A stretch of 64,000 nt of DNA. Origin: Clostridiales bacterium UBA1316. Lineage in GTDB: Bacteria > Bacillota > Clostridia > Oscillospirales > Oscillospiraceae. Positions 1 through 8,530 of the stretch are shown piece by piece (position 1 is the first letter of the stretch; the number at the start of each line of letters is the position of its first letter). A model generated the notes under the pieces. The model searched no databases, was not told the origin of the DNA, and worked only from the letters and a program-made list of their open reading frames with translations. A program made the translations under genes and the position numbers. Where the stretch lies: the NCBI GenBank assembly GCA_002307055.1, contig DBTM01000060.1, forward strand, positions 268 through 64,267. The letters run 5' to 3'.

Positions 1-503
1 AGCGCCTTGGTGAAGCCGATCACGCCGGCCTTCGAGGCGGAATAGGCCGAGGCGTTGGGGTTGCCCTCCTTGCCGGCGACCGAGGCGATGTTGACGATGC
101 GGCCCCAGCCGCGCTTGGCCATGCCCGGCGACACCGCGCGATTGCACAGAAAGACGCCGGTCAGGTTGATGTTGATGATCTTCTGCCATTGCTCGACTGG
201 AATCTCGACGACAGTTGCCGCGGGGTCGATACCGGCGTTGTTAACGAGGATATCGAGCTTGCCGCCGAATTTAATCGCCGCATCGATCATGGCCTTCGCC
301 GACTCAAAATCGGATACATCTCCCTGGAACGGCAGAATCGAGCCGGCGGGCACCTCAGAGGCGACCTTTTCCAGCAGCTCCTTGCGGCGACCGGTGATAA
401 CAACCTTTGCGCCCTCAGCAACAAACCTTTTGGCAAACACGGCGCCAAGTCCGGTACCTCCGCCAGTGATCAGCGCAACCTTGCCTTTTAAACGACCTTC
501 CAT
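1..503 (-). CDS. Short-chain dehydrogenase/reductase (FabG-like), 3' end beyond window
   Basis: NAD(P)-dependent short-chain dehydrogenase, probably reducing a 3-oxoacyl or related carbonyl. The visible 167 residues show the Rossmann motif TGGGTGLG near residue 14, NNAG near residue 90, and the catalytic Ser (NIASVAG) and YSASK in the classical spacing. The ATG at 503 follows AGGAGG with a 7-nt spacer, so the start is firm; the C-terminus lies outside the window. Codon use changes within the gene. The N-terminal part has mixed third positions like the rest of the window, while from about position 190 down to 1 nearly every codon ends in G or C (about 70% GC in bases 1-120). The exact substrate cannot be read. 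Confidence 0.88.
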   Translation of the reverse strand, partial: MEGRLKGKVALITGGGTGLGAVFAKRFVAEGAKVVITGRRKELLEKVASEVPAGSILPFQGDVSDFESAKAMIDAAIKFGGKLDILVNNAGIDPAATVVEIPVEQWQKIININLTGVFLCNRAVSPGMAKRGWGRIVNIASVAGKEGNPNASAYSASKAGVIGFTKA

Positions 504-713
504 ATTTAAAGCCTCCTAAGTTTATATTTGACGCACTTAATTATAGCCCATCCTCTGATTATTGCAAATAGGTTCGCGTATTATTTAGATAAGTTTTTTA
601 TAATTTGCGCTGAATTTTGTCTATATGCGTCATTCTTGAAATTTTTTAATGATGTGCTATGATGGTTTTATGACCAGTCCGCTCTACAAATATCCGTATA
701 AGAGAGGTGCCCT

Positions 714-1340
714 ATGTTTTGCAGTCAATGCGGAAAACAGCTGATTCCCAGCGCCGCTTTCTGTCCCAACTGCGGCAGCAGAGTTGAAACGCCACCGCAG
801 CAGAATACATACAGCCCGCCGCCCGTTTATCCCCCGGCACCGAACGCGGAGGACACTTTATTTGTTTTAAAGGCGTCACATACACTGTCTTTCGGCAACA
901 CCGTCGTCTGCCATGTTGTTTTCAAGCGGAGCTGGCTGGTGCTGGCGCATATGACCGTTGCTCTGCAGAAAAGAGAGAACGCGCTGCTCACGGAAAACCT
1001 GAAGGCGCAGAACCTCGGATTAATCAAACGCACAGCGGCGACAATGCATTATTGGGGTGACTTCCACAAGCGCTATCTGGCTATACCGACGGAGGCAATC
1101 CTCGCCGAGGACCCGGTCAATACGGCTATCCGGTACGACGCAATTTCGCATGTCGATTATAAATGCGCTTACGAGTCGTTGGGCAACGAAGACAACAGCT
1201 CCAGTACGATTAACGGTTATTTACACATTTCTCTCTCAAGCGGCGAGACGCTGAAATTCACGCATCAGAAATTGCACAGCAAAGCGGCACAAGAACTGCT
1301 GACAGGTCTTTTCGGGCAGAGACTGAAATACAAGAAATAG
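714..1340 (+). CDS. Zinc-ribbon protein with PH-like C-terminal domain
   Basis: 208-residue cytosolic-looking protein of unknown role. Cys3, Cys6, Cys17 and Cys20 form a CxxC...CPNC zinc ribbon, followed by a Pro/Gln-rich linker (residues 24-45). A roughly 150-residue domain then follows, with alternating beta strands and one predicted helix resembling bacterial PH-like folds. No membrane segment is seen. The start follows GAGAGG at a normal distance. The gene stands alone, with a palindromic repeat just downstream. Two other zinc-ribbon proteins in the window (30491-31765 and 58169-59116) share this ribbon style but not the second domain. Confidence 0.7.
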   Translation: MFCSQCGKQLIPSAAFCPNCGSRVETPPQQNTYSPPPVYPPAPNAEDTLFVLKASHTLSFGNTVVCHVVFKRSWLVLAHMTVALQKRENALLTENLKAQNLGLIKRTAATMHYWGDFHKRYLAIPTEAILAEDPVNTAIRYDAISHVDYKCAYESLGNEDNSSSTINGYLHISLSSGETLKFTHQKLHSKAAQELLTGLFGQRLKYKK

Positions 1341-1370
1341 AGGTATTTTTATATTTCAATGATTAAGACG

Positions 1371-1432
1371 GGCGAACGCAGTTCGATCCTACGGTATAAC
1401 CAGTAATTGCGTAGGGACGAACTGCGTTCGCC
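1371..1432. repeat. Interspersed palindromic element, copy A
   Basis: Two 22-nt arms (1371-1392 and 1411-1432) are inverted copies with 20 of 22 matches around an 18-nt loop. The left arm starts GGCGAACGCAGTTCG and the right arm starts GTAGGGACG. It lies between genes with no T-tract, so it is not a simple terminator. A related hairpin with GTAGGGG/CTAC ends occurs at 39459-39522. Confidence 0.7.
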
Positions 1433-1505
1433 TTCATACCCAATTGCACCGATTATTGTTCATTTTTCCGCGAGATATAATTTAGCAGCCGGTGGGGGAG
1501 ACGTC

Positions 1506-1534
1506 TTGTACGTGTTTGACGTCCGGTATATAAT
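1506..1534 (+). promoter_or_regulatory. Sigma-A-type promoter for the 1570 gene
   Basis: TTGTAC (1506-1511), 17-nt spacer, TATAAT (1529-1534), 35 nt before the start codon of the 2-hydroxyacid dehydrogenase. It probably drives the three-gene run 1570-3938. Confidence 0.7.
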
Positions 1535-1569
1535 AATTATAAATATATTAAATTAATCCGGGAGTTTTT

Positions 1570-2520
1570 ATGATTGTATCATTGCTTATTTGGGAGCCCC
1601 CCTGCATTCCTGCTATTGAAGAGGCTGTGGGGGAAAAAATAACTCAATGCCGGACGAAGGAAGCGGCGATGCAGGCGCTGCCCGAGGCGGATATTGTGAT
1701 TTTAATGGGCGGCGGCGGGCTGCTGCTGGATGCGGAAATGCTGTCCGTCAGCAAAAAGCTGAAGCTTGTTCTGAGCGTGAGCGCCGGTATGGAAAAGCTG
1801 CCGATGCGGCTGCTCCATGAGCGCAATATCGCCGTGTGCAACACCAAGGGCGTACACGCGGGGACCATCGCGGAATATGTCGTCGGCGGGATGCTGGCTA
1901 TCAGCCACCATTTCCCGGCATTTATCAGAAATCAGGATAAGGCCGAATGGACGCCTGTCTTCAGCTTTGATGACATCGGGGGGCAGACGCTGTGCGTTAT
2001 CGGCGCGGGCGCCATCGGGAGCGAGATCGGGAAGAAGGCGAAGGCCATGGATATGAAGGTTATCGGCCTCAAGCGGCATCCGGAGCCGATTGCGCATTTT
2101 GACGCGGTATGGGGCATCGACCGGCTGCATGAGGCGCTCAGCCTGGCGGACTTCGCCGTGCTGATAACGCCTCTGACGAAAGAAACGTATCATCTGATGG
2201 GTGCGGCGGAATTCAGCATCATGAAAAGCACCGCCGTCTTTATCAACGTCTCGCGCGGCGATACGGCAGACGAAGCGGCGCTCATCGGCGCGCTGCGGGA
2301 AAAGCGCATCGCGGCGGCTCTCCTGGATGTGTTCCACACGGAACCGCTCGCAAAGGACAGCCCTCTGTGGACCATGGACAACGTTTTGATTACACCCCAC
2401 AACGCCGCGCTGTCGGCTAATTCCGACCGGAAGCTGACGCGGACGCTGTGCGATAACATTAATCGGCTGAGGCGCGGGCAGGAGCTTATCAATCAGGTCA
2501 AAAAGGGTGAGATGTATTAA
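1570..2520 (+). CDS. D-2-hydroxyacid dehydrogenase, NAD-binding
   Basis: 316-residue member of the D-isomer-specific 2-hydroxyacid dehydrogenase family, reducing a 2-oxoacid or oxidising a D-2-hydroxyacid with NAD(P)H. Visible features are the Rossmann motif GAGAIGSEIG near residue 145, the VSRGDTADE loop carrying the substrate Arg near 230, the Glu-bearing DVFHTEPL segment near 260, and the catalytic His in TPHNAA near 277. Length is normal for the family. The start follows GGGAG, and a good promoter lies at 1506-1534. The substrate is not predictable; nothing around it suggests serine biosynthesis. The downstream GNAT and mutase genes are on the same strand and may be co-transcribed. Confidence 0.88.
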   Translation: MIVSLLIWEPPCIPAIEEAVGEKITQCRTKEAAMQALPEADIVILMGGGGLLLDAEMLSVSKKLKLVLSVSAGMEKLPMRLLHERNIAVCNTKGVHAGTIAEYVVGGMLAISHHFPAFIRNQDKAEWTPVFSFDDIGGQTLCVIGAGAIGSEIGKKAKAMDMKVIGLKRHPEPIAHFDAVWGIDRLHEALSLADFAVLITPLTKETYHLMGAAEFSIMKSTAVFINVSRGDTADEAALIGALREKRIAAALLDVFHTEPLAKDSPLWTMDNVLITPHNAALSANSDRKLTRTLCDNINRLRRGQELINQVKKGEMY

Positions 2521-2562
2521 ATCAGACACAAGCCTTTATCAAACAAGGAGATGCAAACGGCC

Positions 2563-3186
2563 ATGGATATCATCAAGCTTGAGCCGGGCAAACGAAAACA
2601 GGCCGCCGAGGTTGTGGCGTCAGCTTTTTTCAACTACCCGATGCTGACTTATTATTTCCCGGACGAAGCCAGCCGGATGCGCCGGATGACGTGGTATATG
2701 GAAAGGGTGCTGCGCACCGCCCTGCGCTACGGCGAGGTCCTCACCGCGCCCGACCTCACCGGCGTTATGTTTATACTTCCGCCCGGCCATACGCGGATAA
2801 CGCTGCCGGAATATCTCCGGAATGGTTTTACGCTCATTCCTTTCGTGATGGGCTTCGGCAATTATAATAACAGTGACGCCTGCGAAAAATTCGTTGCCGA
2901 CACGCAGGAACGCTTGCTGAAGGGACGCGGCCACTACTATCTCTGGGGTTTAGTCGCCGACCCGAAAACCCAGCGCAAAGGCGTCGGTACCGCGCTGCTG
3001 AAAGCGCTGACCGATAAAGCCGATGCTGAAAGCATGCCCGTCTATCTCGAAACACATAATCAAAAAAATGTCGCTTATTATGAGCGCTTCGGCTTCAGGC
3101 TTACACATACGGACACAATTCCCGTACACGGCTTGGACATCTGGTGCATGCTCCGCGAAGCGGGAGAAATACCTGAAAGGATTTGA
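2563..3186 (+). CDS. GNAT-family N-acetyltransferase
   Basis: Acetyl-CoA-dependent N-acetyltransferase. The acetyl-CoA loop is seen as QRKGVGTAL near residue 142, preceded by the beta strand LWGLVADP; motif B follows as NVAYYERFGF. AAGGAG (2545-2550) directly abuts an ATG at 2551, leaving no spacer, so the ATG at 2563 (12-nt spacer, 207 residues) is the more likely start. The N-terminal third (aromatic-rich, YYFPDEASR) resembles acetyltransferases that modify small amines, but the substrate cannot be read. It follows the dehydrogenase by 42 nt and precedes gpmA by 5 nt. Confidence 0.85.
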   Translation: MDIIKLEPGKRKQAAEVVASAFFNYPMLTYYFPDEASRMRRMTWYMERVLRTALRYGEVLTAPDLTGVMFILPPGHTRITLPEYLRNGFTLIPFVMGFGNYNNSDACEKFVADTQERLLKGRGHYYLWGLVADPKTQRKGVGTALLKALTDKADAESMPVYLETHNQKNVAYYERFGFRLTHTDTIPVHGLDIWCMLREAGEIPERI

Positions 3187-3191
3187 GTTAA

Positions 3192-3938
3192 ATGAAATTA
3201 GTCTTGGTGCGTCATGGGGAGAGTATATGGAATAAGGAAAATCGGTTTACCGGGTGGACTGATGTCGGCTTGTCTGAAACCGGTATGCAGGAGGCTGCCG
3301 ACGCCGGCCGGACGCTGAGTGCGCATCAGTTCGATTTTGACATATGCTACACTTCATATCTGAAAAGAGCGATCCACACGCTGAATATTATTCTTGAGCA
3401 AATCGACAGGGAGTGGCTGCCCGTGGTGAAAAACTGGCGGCTCAACGAGCGCCATTACGGCGCGCTGCAGGGCTTGAGCAAAACGGAAACCGCAGAGAAG
3501 TACGGGGACGCACAGGTCAAGGTATGGCGCCGTTCCTTCGATGTTCCGCCCCCGTTACTCGCACTCGATGACGCGCGCAACCCGGTATTTGATGTCCAAT
3601 ACCGCGATGAAAAAGGCGGCGCCCTGCCGCTCGCCGAGAGCTTGAAGGATACCATTGAACGGACGGTTCCCTATTTCGAGAACGTCATCAAAAAAGATAT
3701 AGAAGAGGAAAAGCGCGTATTAATCGTCGCACACGGCAACTCTCTACGCGCTTTGGTGAAGTATTTAAGCAATATTTCAAATGAAGAAATCGTGGACGAA
3801 AATATCCCGACAGGGATACCTCTGGTCTATGAGTTTGACAAGGCTTTTCATGTTCTGGCAAAGTACTATCTCGGCGACAAAGCCGTCATCTTGGGCAAAA
3901 TTAATGCCGTAGCCAATCAGGGCAAAGCCCATCAATAA
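3192..3938 (+). CDS. gpmA: 2,3-bisphosphoglycerate-dependent phosphoglycerate mutase
   Basis: Cofactor-dependent phosphoglycerate mutase interconverting 3- and 2-phosphoglycerate in glycolysis. LVRHGES at residues 5-11 carries the phosphohistidine, NRFTGWTDVGLS is the family signature, NERHYGALQG follows near residue 86, and VAHGNSLRALVKYL holds the second catalytic His near 183. 248 residues is the usual length. The start is 5 nt after the GNAT stop, so it is probably co-transcribed. Its 3' end nearly meets the convergent antiporter gene at 3944. Confidence 0.95.
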   Translation: MKLVLVRHGESIWNKENRFTGWTDVGLSETGMQEAADAGRTLSAHQFDFDICYTSYLKRAIHTLNIILEQIDREWLPVVKNWRLNERHYGALQGLSKTETAEKYGDAQVKVWRRSFDVPPPLLALDDARNPVFDVQYRDEKGGALPLAESLKDTIERTVPYFENVIKKDIEEEKRVLIVAHGNSLRALVKYLSNISNEEIVDENIPTGIPLVYEFDKAFHVLAKYYLGDKAVILGKINAVANQGKAHQ

Positions 3939-3943
3939 CGGTA

Positions 3944-4987
3944 TTATATGACAAAGAAGGCGACCGCGACGATTAAATAGACGGCCAGAAGCTGAATACC
4001 CTCCAGCCAATTTGATTCGCCGTCGTTCGACACTCTGTTGGCGATGAGCACCGCGACCACAAGCGCCGCAAGCTCAAATTCGTTGAAAATAATGCTCATC
4101 GGGGTAAAAATCAGACTCAGAAATATCAGCACCGGAGTAACGAATAAAATGATCTGCAGGCTGGAGCCGATTGCGATTTCCACCGCGACATCCATTTTGT
4201 TTTTCATCGCCATCGTAATAGCCGTCGTATGCTCCGCCGCGTTGCCGATGATCGGTATGAGGATAATGCCGACGAAGAACGCGCTCAGACCCAGTGACGT
4301 GGTCATGGGCTCAACAGCGCCGACTAAAAATTCGCTTTCCAGAGCAATACAAACCGTTGCGGCAATGAGGACAAAAACGGATTTTTTAAGTGACCATTTC
4401 GCGGCGCTTTCATCCTTGTGATCCACGGAATATATATCCTTGTGCGTGTGAAAAGAGAAAAACAGACTGAGCAGATAAATAATAAACAGGATCGCCGCGA
4501 CTATAACGCTTAGCCCTTCAAACCTTGTATTGAGCAGGTCCGCCGCCGCCGAATGGGTGAAAATCGCCGGAATACACAGCCCGATAACTGCAAACAGCAG
4601 CATACTCGAGCTGACCTCCACAACCTTCCGATTAAAAAGCTGGGATTTATGCTTCAAACCGCCGAAAAACATGCTGGCGCCCAGAACCATTAAAATATTG
4701 CCGATAACAGAGCCTGCAATGGATGCCTTTACCACATCAAAAAGTCCCGCTCTGAGCGCGAATATTGAAATAATGAGCTCCGTCGCGTTGCCGAACGTCG
4801 CATTCAGAAACCCGCCCACCTTTGGCCCGGCATAAAAGGAGATCTCCTCTGTGGCGTTACCCATAAACCCTGCCAGCGGCACAATCGCAAGCGCTGAAAA
4901 AATGAAGATCAGCGTCGGTGAAAAATGCAAAACCACGGCGGCGACACTGATTGGCACGAATATCAAAAAGTATTTGAGGATTTTCAT
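3944..4987 (-). CDS. Ca2+/H+ antiporter (CAX/ChaA type)
   Basis: 347-residue inner-membrane cation/proton antiporter of the CaCA superfamily, expected to export Ca2+ in exchange for protons. About 11 hydrophobic segments are visible. The duplicated alpha repeats carry the family hallmarks: GNATEE and FGNATELI in the first half, GNAAEH and EIAIGSSLQI in the second. Length fits CAX proteins of Firmicutes. The gene is single, ending 5 nt from the convergent gpmA with no obvious terminator between them. Confidence 0.92.
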   Translation of the reverse strand: MKILKYFLIFVPISVAAVVLHFSPTLIFIFSALAIVPLAGFMGNATEEISFYAGPKVGGFLNATFGNATELIISIFALRAGLFDVVKASIAGSVIGNILMVLGASMFFGGLKHKSQLFNRKVVEVSSSMLLFAVIGLCIPAIFTHSAAADLLNTRFEGLSVIVAAILFIIYLLSLFFSFHTHKDIYSVDHKDESAAKWSLKKSVFVLIAATVCIALESEFLVGAVEPMTTSLGLSAFFVGIILIPIIGNAAEHTTAITMAMKNKMDVAVEIAIGSSLQIILFVTPVLIFLSLIFTPMSIIFNEFELAALVVAVLIANRVSNDGESNWLEGIQLLAVYLIVAVAFFVI

Positions 4988-5091
4988 CGTTAACTCCGTC
5001 TCTTAAGTACAATTTTGGGCGTATATTGGATTATAAGCCCTCCGCTGCCGATTATCAATATATCTGCGCAGGATATGCCGCATATTGACTA

Positions 5092-5139
5092 ATAAACAAA
5101 AAGGTTCTTCCGGCTACAGCCGCAAAGACTCTTTTTGTT
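5092..5139 (-). terminator. Rho-independent terminator of the 5156-5720 gene
   Basis: Read on the minus strand, an A-rich arm AAAAAGAGTCTT, a GC core CGGCTGTAGCCG and the arm AAGAACCTTTTT form a long hairpin ending in a T-tract, just after the stop at 5156. Confidence 0.6.
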
Positions 5140-5155
5140 TTCAGCAGCGCCGTTC

Positions 5156-5720
5156 TTATGGGATCTTTTCTTCCCACCAGCCAAATGCGATTCTCCCGCC
5201 CGCCTGTACCGCCGGATTCTCCGGTTTTGATAGGAACACCAAAAAGTTGCCGCCGGGCGGAAATATAAGTTTTCCATTTTCTTCCTGCCGTAGGGTGACT
5301 TCAGGCTCCCCTCGCCTGACAAATCCCTTGACACCCTCAACCGGCTCCCCCATCACATTGGACGCCTTGCAGCAGCTTAATCTTAGGCTCCGGCAGCGGC
5401 CAGAGCGCCGTATTGGAGGGCGTAACAAGCGTTGACTGATACGCTTGGCCAGGCGGTGTCGCGTTGAACCAAAACTGCGCGCGGAACGGTGAATCCGATA
5501 TGTCCGTCACCGTCCAGACATTCACATGCAGGTTAACGCCCGACGACGGCGGGTTATAAAGCATTCCCCAGGCGCTCGTATAGTTTCCGAATGTCAAAAG
5601 GTCAGCGTACCCGATAAAGTATTCGCCGAGTATGGATTCATACAGCTCAATCGGTATGCTGACGGTTTGCGGTATGTAATCCCGAGTGTAAGGCGGTTTG
5701 TTTTTTTCACTGTCATTCAT
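5156..5720 (-). pseudogene. Frameshifted small protein gene (DUF6143-like)
   Basis: Two overlapping minus-strand frames form one protein of about 187 residues. The upstream frame (5720 down to about 5366) begins MNDSEKNKPPYTRD and contains NLHVNVWTVTDISDSPF. The downstream frame (about 5364 to 5156) contains GVKGFVRRGEPE and ends in FGWWEEKIP. They join if one G is removed from the run read at 5365-5366. The composition and ending match my memory of DUF6143, a conserved Firmicutes family of unknown function; that family name is from memory. Whether this is a real disabling mutation or a base-calling error cannot be told. The downstream terminator is intact. Confidence 0.65.
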
Positions 5721-5887
5721 AAGCTCACCTATTCAATAAAAAGTATCAAGATAATATTTAATGCCATATTATTCTGAATTGAGTAATAGGTGAATAGGAA
5801 TCTGAAATGCCAGTTCCGGACCGGACAAACCTGATTACGAAGGAATAGGGCCTGATATATAAATTTAAAAAATTTACAATTTATTTT

Positions 5888-5916
5888 TTGAATAATTTAC
5901 AATAAAGTGTTATTAT
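5888..5916 (+). promoter_or_regulatory. Candidate promoter for the SLH/SGNH gene
   Basis: TTGAAT (5888-5893), 17-nt spacer, TATTAT (5911-5916), within an AT-rich stretch about 90 nt before the start at 6008. The spacing is ideal; the -10 box is one base from consensus. Confidence 0.45.
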
Positions 5917-6007
5917 TTCTCTGTTACTATAATTTCCCCGCATGGATTAACATGAGCTGAGCACAAACTGAGGTATTTAGATAAAGCGAAAAGGAAGGAC
6001 GTCAGAA

Positions 6008-7324
6008 ATGAAAATTTTAAAAAGCAGAATAATTACGATCCTACTTGCGTTAACGATGATTGTCAGCTGCATGTCGGCGGCTGCGGCAGCACCGGCATCG
6101 TCGGTGAAGATCGACGCGTTAGCCTCGGCGAGCATACCCTCCGGACCGAGGTATACGAGCGAAGCGGATACATTGAACGCGCTGGGGCTTTTCATGGGGA
6201 CAAATAATGGCTACGAGCTCGACCGCAGCGCTTCCCGAGCGGAAGCGATTGTGCTGCTTGTCCGCTTGCTGGGCAAGGAAGCTGAGGCGAAAGCCTGCAC
6301 GGATGTCAATCCGTTCAAGGATGTTGCCTCCTGGGCAGACCGGTATGTCGCATGGGCTTTTGCAAAGGGCCTGACAAAGGGGACCTCCGCAACGGAGTTT
6401 GACGGTGATGCTAACGCCAATACGCTGATGTTTATAACGTTCGTGCTCCGGGCTTTGGGCTACGACGATAACGCCGGGGATTTCACCTACGATACTTCAA
6501 ATAAAAAAGCCGTCGATATCAACCTCATTCCCGATGGCAGCTATACAAACGGCACCTCCGACTGTTATCGGGACGACTGCGTGCATCTGTGCTATCTGGC
6601 GCTGACACAGCAAATGAAGACGGGTGATATAACGCTGGCTGCCAAACTGGTTGCCGACGGCGCCGTCAGCAAATACACCGCTCGTGAATACGCGCTGATT
6701 CCCGTATTCACAGGCACGGTGACGAGCCATGTCGTCGCTTGTGTCGGCGATAGTCTGACTTACGGCATGAGCACGAAGGATCCGACGACAGAGTCATATC
6801 CCGCTGTTCTGGGTACCCTGACCGGCGGCCCATTCAGCTTCACGACGGAAAGATACGGCCACAGCGGCGCCACCGTCAAATACGACGGCGGGACCTCCTT
6901 TGCGATGCCATATGCGGGTACGCAGGAATATAAAGACAGTTTGAACACCAAAGCGGATATCGTTGTAATCATGCTGGGAACCAACGACGCTGTCTGGGCA
7001 ACTGATCAGAGTTATTTTACCGACTCTTTCACGAAGATGGTGAACACATATATCAACCTGCCTCAAAAACCGCAGGTGATTGTCATGCTGCCGCCGCATC
7101 TGTTCGGCGATTCCTTAAAGGGCTATAAAGACAAGCTGGCCAGTATCGTGGATAAAGAAAAGGCTGTAGCGAAGGATTTGAATCTGGATGTCATCGACGC
7201 TTACACGTTCACCCAGAGTATGACGGTGCCGAAGTACAGCACGGACGGTGTGCACTTTACCACCTATGGGTATAAGCTGCTGGCTGAGTTCGTCTACGAT
7301 AAGCTGTCCGATATCCTCGCGTAA
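6008..7324 (+). CDS. Exported SLH-like protein with SGNH/GDSL hydrolase domain
   Basis: 438-residue exported protein. The signal sequence ends near residue 28; IVSC at 18-21 also fits a lipobox, so lipid anchoring is possible. Residues 50-230 contain SLH-type repeats (ASRAEAIVLLVRLLG, WAFAKGLTKGTS), expected to bind secondary cell-wall polymer. Residues 240-438 are an SGNH hydrolase: block I VGDSLTYG with nucleophile Ser249, Gly287, block III LGTND with Asn326, and block V STDGVHF with Asp413 and His416. All catalytic residues are present, so it is likely an active esterase acting on surface polysaccharide or peptidoglycan acyl groups. AAGGAAGG precedes the start. No partner genes are adjacent. 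Confidence 0.85.
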   Translation: MKILKSRIITILLALTMIVSCMSAAAAAPASSVKIDALASASIPSGPRYTSEADTLNALGLFMGTNNGYELDRSASRAEAIVLLVRLLGKEAEAKACTDVNPFKDVASWADRYVAWAFAKGLTKGTSATEFDGDANANTLMFITFVLRALGYDDNAGDFTYDTSNKKAVDINLIPDGSYTNGTSDCYRDDCVHLCYLALTQQMKTGDITLAAKLVADGAVSKYTAREYALIPVFTGTVTSHVVACVGDSLTYGMSTKDPTTESYPAVLGTLTGGPFSFTTERYGHSGATVKYDGGTSFAMPYAGTQEYKDSLNTKADIVVIMLGTNDAVWATDQSYFTDSFTKMVNTYINLPQKPQVIVMLPPHLFGDSLKGYKDKLASIVDKEKAVAKDLNLDVIDAYTFTQSMTVPKYSTDGVHFTTYGYKLLAEFVYDKLSDILA

Positions 7325-7400
7325 ATAACAAAAATCAAATTAAGACAGAGGGGCAGTGTGAAAGCTTTTCACGCTGCCCCTCCGAGCTTTATCTGATAAT

Positions 7401-7432
7401 TCGCCGATTGCGTCAAGCAGCGGCGATTTTTT
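7401..7432 (+). terminator. Rho-independent terminator after the SLH/SGNH gene
   Basis: TCGCCG (7401-7406) pairs with CGGCGA (7421-7426), followed by T6. A second, longer palindrome (7348-7383, arms AGGGGCAG and CTGCCCCT) lies just upstream and lacks a T-tract. Confidence 0.7.
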
Positions 7433-7491
7433 ATTTATAGCAAAATTGCGGTCATGCCTGAATAGAATAGCAATGTAAAGGGGGTGTCCAT

Positions 7492-8322
7492 ATGAAAAAA
7501 TGGCTTTCCTATATTGCCAAGAAGGTCATTGAAAGCCTCATCATCAACGGAGTTAGATTTCTGATTGGGCTGGCTGTGATTGGAGCGGCCTCGATTCCTG
7601 TCGTTCAAGCAATCAAAAACGCAAGCCAGGCGACCGTTACTGTAGAGAAATGGCTGCTGATTTTGCCGTATTTGATCATGCTGCTGATTGCGTTTATCCT
7701 GATTTTTTATTTAATTCTAAGATTTAGATTGATGCCGCATTTGTCCTGGGATTATATTTTCGGATTGAATCAGCATACTATATGCTATATAGACAAGTCG
7801 AATCTTGAATTCACAAAAAAATTAAATATTATTCCTTTGTCAAACTGTGTTAATCAGGCTTCGTACGACTATACTTGGACAGGTTCAAAAATCACCAGCG
7901 TGACACTCAAAGAAATTGACGGCAATGTAACCGTCAATGAAGACGCATCCGGCAATATATCAAACAAGGGAATCCTATCGATTAACTTTAACGAATACCT
8001 CAGAGTACTCAGAAAACAGGAGTGCGACGTCACCTTCCAGCTGAGCAACGAAAATAACACAATGGAGCCAAAGCTTATTATTACTGTAAAAAGGCCGACC
8101 TTAAAATCGCTTTTGCGGGTCGTCACAAACCCCGGCGTCCAGCTAAAAAACGTTAATGCGTCGATTTATAATATTTTTGGAGACAGAAAAAACTCTTTTA
8201 AAATAATACCGCTTTATTCCATGAAATTTGGGAACCATCTCAGTGCCCAGACATACTATGAATGGGAGATAAAGCATCCCAAACTGTTTACAAAATATGA
8301 AATTACTTGGGAAATTGTATAA
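7492..8322 (+). CDS. Hypothetical membrane protein, two N-terminal TM segments
   Basis: 276 residues, family not recognised. Two hydrophobic segments (about 18-40 and 52-76) are followed by a roughly 195-residue soluble part rich in beta strands (SKITSVTLKEIDGNVTVN, LIITVKRP). This resembles an extracytoplasmic or cytosolic beta-sandwich, but no motif is diagnostic. AAAGGGGG precedes the ATG. The gene stands alone between terminators, and its lower GC than the flanking genes is consistent with accessory DNA. Confidence 0.55.
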   Translation: MKKWLSYIAKKVIESLIINGVRFLIGLAVIGAASIPVVQAIKNASQATVTVEKWLLILPYLIMLLIAFILIFYLILRFRLMPHLSWDYIFGLNQHTICYIDKSNLEFTKKLNIIPLSNCVNQASYDYTWTGSKITSVTLKEIDGNVTVNEDASGNISNKGILSINFNEYLRVLRKQECDVTFQLSNENNTMEPKLIITVKRPTLKSLLRVVTNPGVQLKNVNASIYNIFGDRKNSFKIIPLYSMKFGNHLSAQTYYEWEIKHPKLFTKYEITWEIV

Positions 8323-8381
8323 TATTATCCCAAGACGTCTAAGCTAATCATAAATTTCGAGCTGTATTAGGAGGACATATA

Positions 8382-8396
8382 ATGGAATGCGATTAA
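8382..8396 (+). other. Four-codon ORF with strong Shine-Dalgarno (MECD-stop)
   Basis: AGGAGGA (8369-8375) stands 6 nt before an ATG followed by GAA TGC GAT TAA, then a terminator at 8417-8444. It is either the stub of a deleted gene or a tiny leader peptide. No regulated gene follows the terminator closely. Confidence 0.3.
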
Positions 8397-8416
8397 ATCA
8401 ATTAATATATAACCGG

Positions 8417-8444
8417 CCGCCTCAGATGCAGAGGCGGTTTTTTT
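8417..8444 (+). terminator. Rho-independent terminator
   Basis: CCGCCTC (8417-8423) and GAGGCGG (8431-8437) form a 7-bp stem with a 7-nt loop, followed by T7. Confidence 0.85.
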
Positions 8445-8470
8445 ATACTCAGAGCGCGCAGGGCGGCTTA

Positions 8471-8498
8471 TTGCATTGAGACTGTTTTGTGTTATTAT
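8471..8498 (+). promoter_or_regulatory. Candidate promoter for the MATE transporter gene
   Basis: TTGCAT (8471-8476), 16-nt spacer, TATTAT (8493-8498), 33 nt before the ATG at 8531. Confidence 0.4.
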
Positions 8499-8530
8499 GG
8501 AATGGCTGCTAACAAAAAGGCTTTGATATA

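Noticed and set aside
55..519. 154-codon open frame on the plus strand
   Set aside because: It is the reverse-frame shadow of the short-chain dehydrogenase on the minus strand, which has all family motifs and a ribosome site.
1702..2529. 275-codon minus-strand open frame
   Set aside because: Shadow of the 2-hydroxyacid dehydrogenase; Arg/Gln/His-rich with no recognisable motif and no ribosome site.
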